Below are positions 1-5,609 of a stretch of 64,000 nucleotides of DNA, one piece after another. Position 1 is the first letter of the stretch. Each line of letters starts with the position of its first letter. Under the pieces are notes generated by a model that did no database searches, was not told where the DNA came from, and saw only the letters and a program-made list of their open reading frames with translations. Made by a program: the position numbers and the translations under genes. Source of the DNA: UBA935 sp031556725 (GTDB lineage: Bacteria; Bacillota; Clostridia; Lachnospirales; Lachnospiraceae); assembly GCA_031556725.1 (NCBI GenBank), contig JAVBSL010000026.1:1-64000 (forward strand), given 5' to 3'.

Positions 1-150
1 GGAAGACGATTAGGAATGCTTAAGCAATTAAGAGAAAAGAGTGATTATGATGATTTCTATATAGCTTCAAAAGAGCAAGCCAAAGAGCAATTGGAAACAG
101 CAGAATTAATTATCGAAAGCATCAGAACATATTTGACAAGTACGGATTAA
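1..150 (+). CDS. HEPN-domain-like protein, C-terminal fragment (5' end outside window)
   Basis: An open frame runs from the first base to a TAA at 148-150 and gives 49 residues. They include RRLGMLKQLREKSDYDDFY followed by an amphipathic helix ending ETAELIIESIRTYL. The Y/F-D-D-F-Y stretch followed by a final helix is what I recall from the C-terminus of HEPN proteins, which are often the toxin half of HEPN/MNT pairs. The catalytic RxxxxH region would lie upstream of the window and cannot be seen, so activity is unknown. A degraded DUF6718-like frame follows. Confidence 0.5.
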   Translation, partial: GRRLGMLKQLREKSDYDDFYIASKEQAKEQLETAELIIESIRTYLTSTD

Positions 151-190
151 AAGAAGAGTAATATTGAGGTATTCTAATGCTTGAAAAGAT

Positions 191-421
191 ATATTTATAG
201 TAGCCAAAATATTCGATCAACAGGGATGTATTGCTTATCGTTGTAAAGCTATAAACGAAGCAAGGTGTCTGCCTGGTACATTAGAGGCTTTACGGGCCGA
301 AGGAGTGCAGATTGTAATTTTAGATGATTCAGATATTTATTCTGAATATGCTCCGTATTCTTATATTGAAGATATGAAGGATTTTATAGATAAAGTAAAT
401 CAGCTTAATAGAGTGGCCTAA
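191..421 (+). pseudogene. DUF6718-like small protein that has lost its start codon
   Basis: An open frame from 185 to the TAA at 419-421 encodes about 76 residues: IFIVAKIFDQQGCIAYRCKA, then a middle part, then DSDIYSEYAPYSYIEDMKDF. The pattern (hydrophobic start, GC-A-Y core, YxEYxPY near the end) resembles the small DUF6718 family. An in-frame TGA lies at 182-184, and no ATG, GTG or TTG occurs before the conserved part. ATA at 191-193 sits where a start would be expected, so a point change ATG to ATA is the simplest explanation. The family call rests on memory. Function is unknown. Confidence 0.45.
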
Positions 422-432
422 AAAATGTAACG

Positions 433-645
433 AATAGTAATCAGATGAGCAGCGTAACACACATGTAACGCACAAATATAATGAAAGCCCTTGAAAGCCA
501 GCCTTTCGCAGTTTCTATTGAAGAGAGTGTCAAAGCTGGTAAATTCTAAGCAAACCGCATAAAATAAGGACTTTAGAGACTGCACTGACTGTTCATGGTT
601 GGTGCAGTTTTATATATAATTTTTTCATATGTAATTGGTGAAATA
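433..645 (+). repeat. Dispersed repeat, copy A: gene 3' end plus terminator plus flank
   Basis: First of four related segments in the first 5.4 kb. It contains a conserved block around AGCGTAACACACATGTA (451-467). A short frame at 481-549 follows, which could be read as a 22-aa peptide MKALESQPFAVSIEESVKAG plus KF. Then come AACCGCATAAAATAAGGA, a terminator, and a flank ending ATTGGTGAAAT (634-644). Copy B matches through the terminator, copy C from the peptide on, and copy D matches the terminator and the right flank. Differences between A, B and C fall largely in third codon positions, so the peptide looks like a real coding 3' end. No recombinase is near. Confidence 0.85.
579..611 (+). terminator. 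Intrinsic terminator in repeat copy A
   Basis: The arms ACTGCAC (579-585) and GTGCAGT (602-608) pair perfectly around a 16-nt loop and lead into a short T tract. Confidence 0.7.
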
Positions 646-682
646 TTTTTGTGGGTATGATATGATAAATAAATAAAATTTG

Positions 683-709
683 AATTGGTGAAACAGTGTT
701 TCACCAATT
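683..709. promoter_or_regulatory. Perfect inverted repeat, 12-bp arms, operator-like
   Basis: AATTGGTGAAAC (683-694) and GTTTCACCAATT (698-709) are exact inverted copies around a 3-nt centre. The half-site ATTGGTGAAA also occurs singly in copy A (634-643), and a close variant (ATTTGGTGAAAT) occurs in copy D (5354-5365). There is no T tract after the hairpin. It lies about 105 bp upstream of the 59-aa gene, so a repressor operator for the toxin-antitoxin unit is possible. A recombination site is the alternative. Confidence 0.55.
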
Positions 710-814
710 AGACAGGAGAAAACTGGGAAGATTTTAAAAATATGTTTTTGATGCGTAGATGAAATATGAATGGAAATGTGGTAATATATAGCTGAAGCGA
801 TAGGAGGAAAAATT

Positions 815-994
815 ATGTCAGATATAGAAGTTATAAGAGAATTATATAATCGATGTAAAGAAATGGATTTTGAAGATACTTTGAAGTTAGAGTTGGAAGC
901 ATCAGATGATGAAGAGCAAGGTTTTATTTCTGTTATAAGTGATTATATTTTACAACAGAAACAGAGAAAGGTAATAGAGCAAAAGAGGTTTTAG
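815..994 (+). CDS. 59-aa protein, candidate antitoxin of the zeta-like kinase
   Basis: The frame starts at ATG 815 behind a good GGAGG (803-807) and ends in TAG at 992-994, directly abutting the ATG of the zeta-like gene. The product begins MSDIEVIRELYNRCKEMDFE, is acidic in the middle (EASDDEEQG) and ends in a basic helix. Size, charge and strict coupling to a kinase with a zeta fold suggest an antitoxin. I do not recognise similarity to the epsilon antitoxin family, so the role is inferred from position only. A plausible extended -10 (TGGTAATAT) lies near 778-786. Confidence 0.6.
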   Translation: MSDIEVIRELYNRCKEMDFEDTLKLELEASDDEEQGFISVISDYILQQKQRKVIEQKRF

Positions 995-1564
995 ATGAAA
1001 AAATATATCTTATATGCAGGAGTGAACGGTGCTGGTAAATCTACATTATATCAGATAGCAAAGTATAAGGACCGTATGCCGAGGATTAATACGGATGAAA
1101 TTTTACGTGAATTCGGTGACTGGAAAAATTTGTCCGATATTATGCAGGCGGGGAAGATTGCTGTAAAAAGATTGAAGCAATATATGTCTGAAGAAATTAC
1201 GTTTAATCAAGAAACAACGCTGTGTGGAAAAGCGATAATTAATTCAATTATGAAAGCAAAGGAATTAGGCTATATTATTGAGTTGCATTATGTTGGTGTG
1301 GAGTCTGCTGAATTAGCAAAACAGAGGATTCGTGATAGAGTGATATCTGGTGGACATGGAATTCCAGATGAAGATGTAGAACGGAGATATGAAGAAAGTT
1401 TTAAGAATTTGGCGATTGTGATTCCATTGTGTGATCTTGTTGCATTATATGATAATTCTATTGAATTTCGAAGATTTGCGATATTTAAACAAGGGAATAT
1501 AGTAAAGATGTCCAGAAATATTCCGAATTGGTATATAAGTAGATTTTCAAAAGAAAATAAATAA
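995..1564 (+). CDS. Zeta-toxin-like P-loop kinase
   Basis: The 189-aa product has a Walker A motif near its N-terminus (GVNGAGKST, residues 9-17). It is followed by RINTDEILREFG, the layout of zeta toxins and related small kinases where the Asp of the INxD segment helps bind substrate. A middle segment, NQETTLCGK, matches the strand where zeta proteins carry a TT/ETT motif, and RIRDRVISGGHGIPDEDVERR contains the conserved R-x(n)-GGHxIP-xxxxxR signature. Zeta toxins phosphorylate UDP-N-acetylglucosamine and block wall synthesis. Many chromosomal relatives are uncharacterised, so this substrate is inferred. Its ATG directly follows the stop of the 59-aa gene, giving a two-gene unit ended by the copy B terminator. 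Confidence 0.8.
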   Translation: MKKYILYAGVNGAGKSTLYQIAKYKDRMPRINTDEILREFGDWKNLSDIMQAGKIAVKRLKQYMSEEITFNQETTLCGKAIINSIMKAKELGYIIELHYVGVESAELAKQRIRDRVISGGHGIPDEDVERRYEESFKNLAIVIPLCDLVALYDNSIEFRRFAIFKQGNIVKMSRNIPNWYISRFSKENK

Positions 1565-1582
1565 TATGCCGCTAAATGAAAT

Positions 1583-1764
1583 GAGTAGAAATCAACAGGG
1601 CAGCGTAACACACATGTAGCGCACAACAATAAATAAAGCCCTTGAAAACCAGCCCTTCGCAGTCTCGATTGAGGAAGCTGCGAAGGCTGGTAAGTTCTAA
1701 GCAAACCGCATAAAATAAGGATTTTAGAGACTGCACTGACTGTTCATGGTTGGCGCAGTTTTTT
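1583..1764 (+). repeat. Dispersed repeat, copy B
   Basis: The same order as copy A: AGCGTAACACACATGTAG (1602-1619), a frame ending ENQPFAVSIEEAAKAGKF with TAA at 1697-1699, GCAAACCGCATAAAATAAGG, then a terminator. The frame has no ATG here. The codons for VSIEE, KAG and KF differ from copy A mostly at third positions, so A and B diverged as coding DNA rather than by recent duplication. The flank after the terminator is unlike those of A and D. Confidence 0.85.
1730..1764 (+). terminator. Intrinsic terminator in repeat copy B
   Basis: ACTGCAC (1730-1736) pairs with GCGCAGT (1753-1759) with one mismatch, followed by six T residues. It should end the zeta-like operon. Confidence 0.65.
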
Positions 1765-1848
1765 GAATGGAGCACATTTGCTGTATTTACTTTCCATGTT
1801 ATGTATGTTTGAGCTACACATATAAAATCAAAAAAATATATATTATTT

Positions 1849-1904
1849 AAATCCTGCATTTCATAAACAAAATGACCGCCTTTTTATTATGAAATGCAGG
1901 ATTT
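1849..1904. repeat. Perfect 18-bp inverted repeat with 20-nt loop
   Basis: The arms 1849-1866 (AAATCCTGCATTTCATAA) and 1887-1904 are exact reverse complements around a 20-nt loop. It stands alone in the 1765-1953 gap, 50 bp past the ettA stop. It may terminate ettA on the minus strand, or be the joined inverted ends of a lost insertion sequence or MITE. The rest of this gap shows nothing I can identify. Confidence 0.6.
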
Positions 1905-1953
1905 TGTTGTAAACACTGTAAAAGAAATAGTGTGATCATGCATTAAGGAGTGT

Positions 1954-3633
1954 CTAATCCCTAGTAAGTTTTCGATGATGCCTACGAGGTTTTGCTGCCT
2001 CTACACCCAAACGTTCCACTCGATTTTTCTGATAATCCTCAAAATTTCCTTCAAACCAGTGCCAATTTCCGGGATTTTCATCCGTGCCCTCCCAGGCCAG
2101 AATGTGAGTCGCCACACGGTCAAGAAACCAGCGATCATGGCTTATTACTACTGAGCATCCGGGGAAGTTAAGCAATGCTTCTTCCAAGCTTGATAAAGTT
2201 GCAACATCAAGATCGTTAGTTGGTTCGTCCAGTAAAATAAGGTTTCCACCTTCTTTAAGAGTAAGTGCTAAATTCAACCGATTACGTTCACCACCGGAAA
2301 GTACTCCGGCACGTTTCTGTTGATCAGAGCCCTTGAATCCAAATCCCGATAAATAAGCTCGGCTTTGAATCTCAGTATCGCCAACTTTTAGGTAATCATT
2401 TCCACCAGAAACCACTTCCCACAAGCTTTTCTCGGCGTCAATACCTTCTCTGTTTTGATCTACGTAAGAAATCTTAACAGACTCACCGATTTGCAATTCT
2501 CCACCACTCAATGGCTCCAAACCAACGATAGACTTGAACAATGTAGTTTTACCAACGCCATTAGGTCCGATAATTCCCACGATGCCCCCTTGTGGCAGTG
2601 AAAAAGATAAGTCGTCTATAAGCACACGATCGTCAAAGGATTTATGTATGTGATCGGCAACGATAACCTTAGTACCTAAACGTGGGCCGACAGGTATCTG
2701 AATATCTGTAAAATCAAGATTTTTCGCTGCACGTGCTTCGGCTTCCATTTGTTCGAAACGTTCAAGACGAGCCTTGCTTTTCGCTTGACGAGCCTTTTGA
2801 GAGCTGCGAACCCACTCAAGCTCTGCCTCTATGCGCTTTATCAATTTTGCCTGCTGTTGTCCCTGCAATCTTAGACGTTCTGCCTTTGTTTCCAGATAGG
2901 TCGAATAGTTTCCTTTATAAGGATATAGATGTCCACGGTCAACTTCACATATCCATTCTGCCACATTATCTAGGAAATAGCGGTCATGAGTAACGGCAAG
3001 TACAGCACCGGAATAAGTTCCGAGGAAGTGTTCAAGCCAAAGAATCGATTCCGCATCAAGATGGTTGGTAGGCTCATCCAATAAAAGAAGATCCGGTGCC
3101 TCCAGCAAAAGCCGGCACAAAGCAACGCGGCGACGTTCACCTCCGGAAAGAATGTTAACCGGCGTGTCCGGTTCCGGGCATTGAAGGGCATCCATAGCCT
3201 GCGTCAACTTACTGTCAAGATCCCATCCATCGGCGGCATCTATCTCGGCTTGCAGGTTTCCCATTTCTTCCATCAGTCCATTAAAGTCGGCATCGGGCAA
3301 AGCCATTTCCTCGCCAATCTTATTAAATCGCTCTATCTTTGCCAGTAAATTACCAAAGGCTTGCTCAATATTTTCAATTACAGTTTTGTTTTCGTCAAGA
3401 GGAGGTTCTTGTTGAAGGATTCCTACAGAATAGCCAGGTGAAAGTTTCGCTTCACCGGCAGACACATCCTCCATTCCTGCCATGACTTTTAATAGGGTTG
3501 ATTTGCCCATACCGTTTGGGCCAACAACGCCAATTTTAGCACCTGGATAAAAAGAAAGTGACACATCGTCAAGAATGACTTTGTCTCCATGGGCTTTACG
3601 CGCCTGATACATCTGATAAATAAATTCTGCCAT
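1954..3633 (-). CDS. ettA: ABC-F ATPase, energy-dependent translational throttle EttA (actinobacterial type)
   Basis: The 559-aa soluble protein has two ABC domains joined by the linker typical of ABC-F proteins. Visible motifs are Walker A GPNGMGKST (38-46), signature LSGGERRRVAL, Walker B LLLLDEPTNHLD, then the second set GPNGVGKTT, LSGGERNRL and LILLDEPTNDLD. There are no membrane segments. EttA binds the ribosomal E site and gates entry into elongation depending on ATP/ADP. The start MAEFIYQM, ILQQEPPLDE and the end HRKLTRD match what I know of actinobacterial EttA more than clostridial ABC-F proteins, suggesting transfer. It lies alone on the minus strand between repeat copies B and C and has its own promoter. 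Confidence 0.93.
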   Translation of the reverse strand: MAEFIYQMYQARKAHGDKVILDDVSLSFYPGAKIGVVGPNGMGKSTLLKVMAGMEDVSAGEAKLSPGYSVGILQQEPPLDENKTVIENIEQAFGNLLAKIERFNKIGEEMALPDADFNGLMEEMGNLQAEIDAADGWDLDSKLTQAMDALQCPEPDTPVNILSGGERRRVALCRLLLEAPDLLLLDEPTNHLDAESILWLEHFLGTYSGAVLAVTHDRYFLDNVAEWICEVDRGHLYPYKGNYSTYLETKAERLRLQGQQQAKLIKRIEAELEWVRSSQKARQAKSKARLERFEQMEAEARAAKNLDFTDIQIPVGPRLGTKVIVADHIHKSFDDRVLIDDLSFSLPQGGIVGIIGPNGVGKTTLFKSIVGLEPLSGGELQIGESVKISYVDQNREGIDAEKSLWEVVSGGNDYLKVGDTEIQSRAYLSGFGFKGSDQQKRAGVLSGGERNRLNLALTLKEGGNLILLDEPTNDLDVATLSSLEEALLNFPGCSVVISHDRWFLDRVATHILAWEGTDENPGNWHWFEGNFEDYQKNRVERLGVEAAKPRRHHRKLTRD

Positions 3634-3706
3634 TACATTACCTACTTCTTTCTTTGCCGAAAATTCAGCGAGATTTTACTAACTATTTTTTTGTTGGATA
3701 TAAAGA

Positions 3707-3735
3707 ATTATATCATGCGGATTTGCCGGAGGCAA
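3707..3735 (-). promoter_or_regulatory. Putative promoter of ettA
   Basis: On the minus strand TTGCCT (3730-3735) and TATAAT (3707-3712) are 17 bp apart, with an extended -10 TG at 3714-3715. This is about 75 bp upstream of the ettA start. The -35 box ends beside repeat copy C. Confidence 0.6.
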
Positions 3736-3737
3736 CT

Positions 3738-3856
3738 ATGAAGCCCTCACCGTCTCGATTGAGGAGAGTGCCAAAGCTGGCAAGTTCTAAACAAACCGCA
3801 TAGAATAAGGATTTTAGAGACTGCACTGACTGTTTATGGTAGGTGCAGTTTTTTAA
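3738..3856 (+). repeat. Dispersed repeat, copy C
   Basis: This copy lacks the AGCGTAACAC block. It has a frame reading GGNYEALTVSIEESAKAGKF with TAA at 3788-3790, then ACAAACCGCATAGAATAAGG and a terminator. The peptide matches copies A and B at VSIEE, KAGKF and the stop, with mostly synonymous changes. Upstream the frame stays open for a few codons (FAGG) but is not a recognisable gene. Confidence 0.8.
3830..3854 (+). terminator. Intrinsic terminator in repeat copy C
   Basis: ACTGCAC (3830-3836) pairs exactly with GTGCAGT (3843-3849), followed by a run of six T residues. Confidence 0.7.
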
Positions 3857-3868
3857 ACGCATTTATGC

Positions 3869-3897
3869 TTGACAAAAATAAATAAATACTATAAGAT
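3869..3897 (+). promoter_or_regulatory. Putative promoter of the TetR/CPBP operon
   Basis: TTGACA (3869-3874) and TAAGAT (3892-3897) are separated by 17 bp. A direct repeat of GTAACA follows within the next 20 bp and could be part of an operator for the TetR protein encoded just downstream. Confidence 0.6.
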
Positions 3898-3944
3898 AGG
3901 TAACAAGTGATACGTAACAGACGATACCGAATGACGAGGGAAAA

Positions 3945-4520
3945 ATGCCACCAAAAATAAAAATTACAGAAGAGGATATTGTTAGTGCAGCCATCCGATT
4001 TGTTAGGGAAAAAGGCTTTGAGAATTTGAATGCCCGTGATTTGGCAGCGGTAATAGGCTGCTCAGTGCATCCGATATTCAGAGCTTTTGAGACGATGGAT
4101 AAACTAAAGTCAGCAGTTTGTAAAAAGGCAGAGAGTATTTATAATCAGCGAATGATTAGCTGCTTGGAACAGGAGGATGGCTTTCTAGCCATGGGACTTA
4201 CCTATATTGATTTTGCAAAGAACGATAAAAATTTGTTTAAGCTGCTATTTATGTCAGATGCCTTTCAAAACCAGAATATTTCGAATATTGCCGGTTCTAC
4301 AGAGGGAGATGATGATGTTATTGAAATGTTATGTCAGATGACCGGATTAAGCGTTAAGAGAGCAAAGGAATTATATACTAATATTTGGCTGACAACACAT
4401 GGGATAGCAACCATGTGTGCAACTAACAGTTGTTATATTGATGAAGAAGAAGTAAGACATATTTTGAACAATTCTTTTACTGGAGTATTAATGAAATTGA
4501 AGAGCGAGGAAAGCAAATGA
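3945..4520 (+). CDS. TetR/AcrR-family transcriptional regulator
   Basis: A 191-aa protein with an N-terminal helix-turn-helix in about residues 8-50 (EEDIVSAAIRFVREKGFENL, then ARDLAAVIGCSVHPIFRAF). The following all-helical domain lacks a recognisable ligand signature. Dimeric TetR proteins repress until a ligand binds. The next gene, a CPBP membrane protease, begins inside its stop codon with an ATGA overlap, so the two are co-transcribed and the regulator probably controls its own operon. The ATG at 3945 follows ACGAGGG. Confidence 0.88.
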   Translation: MPPKIKITEEDIVSAAIRFVREKGFENLNARDLAAVIGCSVHPIFRAFETMDKLKSAVCKKAESIYNQRMISCLEQEDGFLAMGLTYIDFAKNDKNLFKLLFMSDAFQNQNISNIAGSTEGDDDVIEMLCQMTGLSVKRAKELYTNIWLTTHGIATMCATNSCYIDEEEVRHILNNSFTGVLMKLKSEESK

Positions 4521-5269
4521 AAAACACATTTTCGCAGAGGCATCCATATTTGGCTGTGGTTTTTGCAGGATTAACTTGTACATTTTTTACGGCGCTGGGG
4601 ATGGCGATACCTCAAATTTTGGGGATGAACGATGACTTTACTTATCTTATTTGCACTATTTTTTTGATAATATCAGCAGGCGCAGGTATTCTTTTTATGA
4701 ATCAAAGGACATCTCGGCCGGCAGATTATGGAATGCGAGCAGCTGAAAGTGGAAGTGCTAGAAAAGTGTGGTATTACATACCTTTGTTGATTTTAGAAGT
4801 GGCTCCCGTTATATTTTGTGGTTTCCTCCCGGGAATTACTTGGAACCGATATATAATTATTGCACTCTTTGTAATAGCAGTTGGTTTGAATGAAGAAATT
4901 TATTTCAGGGGACTTGCTCTGAAGTTTATGGAAAAGAAAGGAAATAAAAAGGCGATTATTTTTACTTCAGTTGTTTTCGGAACACTTCATCTTGTCAATG
5001 CAATGAATGGGAAAAATTTATTTTATCTTGTCTTACAGATGTTATTTGCATTTGTTGTAGGATTCGTTCTGGCAGAAATTGTCGTAATTACAAAAAGTCT
5101 TCTGATTGTGATTATCTGGCATGCTATGCATGATTTTATTTCAATTAATACCGGAGAGGCATTAGAGACTATAACATTGGTTATTCTTGCCTTTCAAGTG
5201 ATAACATTGATGGTATATGCAACTGGCATTTGGAAAAAGTGCAATAATAATCAAGAGGACGATAGATAA
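4517..5269 (+). CDS. CPBP-family intramembrane metalloprotease
   Basis: A 250-aa membrane protein with about seven hydrophobic segments. The three CPBP (CAAX protease and bacteriocin-processing) motifs are intact: EEIYFRGL in the middle, FGTLHLVNA, and IWHAMHDF near the C-terminus. These supply the Glu pair, the His residues and the Asp typical of Rce1/Abi-type proteases. Members cleave prenylated or other membrane-bound substrates and some protect bacteriocin producers. No bacteriocin gene is near, so the substrate is unknown. It overlaps the TetR gene by 4 nt. Confidence 0.88.
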   Translation: MKNTFSQRHPYLAVVFAGLTCTFFTALGMAIPQILGMNDDFTYLICTIFLIISAGAGILFMNQRTSRPADYGMRAAESGSARKVWYYIPLLILEVAPVIFCGFLPGITWNRYIIIALFVIAVGLNEEIYFRGLALKFMEKKGNKKAIIFTSVVFGTLHLVNAMNGKNLFYLVLQMLFAFVVGFVLAEIVVITKSLLIVIIWHAMHDFISINTGEALETITLVILAFQVITLMVYATGIWKKCNNNQEDDR

Positions 5270-5366
5270 AATCTTAAAAAGTATAAAATAAGTATTTTAA
5301 AACTACACTGACTTTTGCTGCCAGCGCAGCTATTATATATAATTTTTCATATGCATTTGGTGAAAT
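5268..5366 (+). repeat. Dispersed repeat, copy D (degenerate)
   Basis: GTATAAAATAAGTATTTTAA and ACTACACTGACT followed by CAGCGCAG correspond to the terminator part of copies A-C, with a weakened stem. The right flank (TATATATAATTTTTCATATG, then ATTTGGTGAAAT) matches copy A's right flank almost base for base. A and D thus share a boundary that B and C lack. The peptide-coding part is absent. Confidence 0.7.
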
Positions 5367-5609
5367 TTTGAACGTTCTTCAAGTGTTTTACGTTCCCAAA
5401 ACGTCGAAGTAATACAAGGCCTAAGCCCTCTTTGTCTCGGTATGAGCCTGACACAGTCCGATCTGCCAAAGGGGAAATTAATGCCGAATTGAGGTGCAGG
5501 AACTGATTTGGTTTATCTGCATAGAATAATAAAGAACAAAGGCGTTCATTACACGGTGCAAAAGCACGTGTGAAGAATGTCTTTTTTTAATTGGAAAGGA
5601 GTGTTCCAT
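5367..5609 (+). promoter_or_regulatory. asnB leader with terminator-like hairpin
   Basis: There is no gene in this stretch. Near its end GGCGTTCATTACACGGTGC (5542-5560) can fold, with G-U pairs and one bulge, against GCACGTGTGAAGAATGTC (5565-5582). A T7 tract follows only about 20 nt before the asnB start. This looks like a terminator of the upstream unit or an attenuator of asnB. I found no T-box core (GGGTGGNACCGCG) and no known riboswitch signature. Confidence 0.45.

Noticed and set aside
1288..1704. Minus-strand frame of 138 aa over the zeta gene
   Set aside because: It lies opposite a gene with clear kinase motifs, has no family signature and no ribosome site.
3898..3925. Inverted repeat as TetR operator
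   Set aside because: Only a direct repeat of GTAACA could be confirmed; no symmetrical site.
5430..5480. A fifth copy of the dispersed repeat (GTCTCGG, TGCCAAAGG)
   Set aside because: The match to copy C is short and needs several gaps; chance is likely.
5577..5609. Longer N-terminus for asnB
   Set aside because: It would put 11 residues before the Cys that must be residue 2; the ribosome site fits the later ATG.
5367..5609. T-box or glutamine-type riboswitch before asnB
   Set aside because: No T-box core sequence. A CGTTC and a CGAAGTA segment recall glutamine RNAs, but pairing and host range do not fit, so only a leader hairpin is called.
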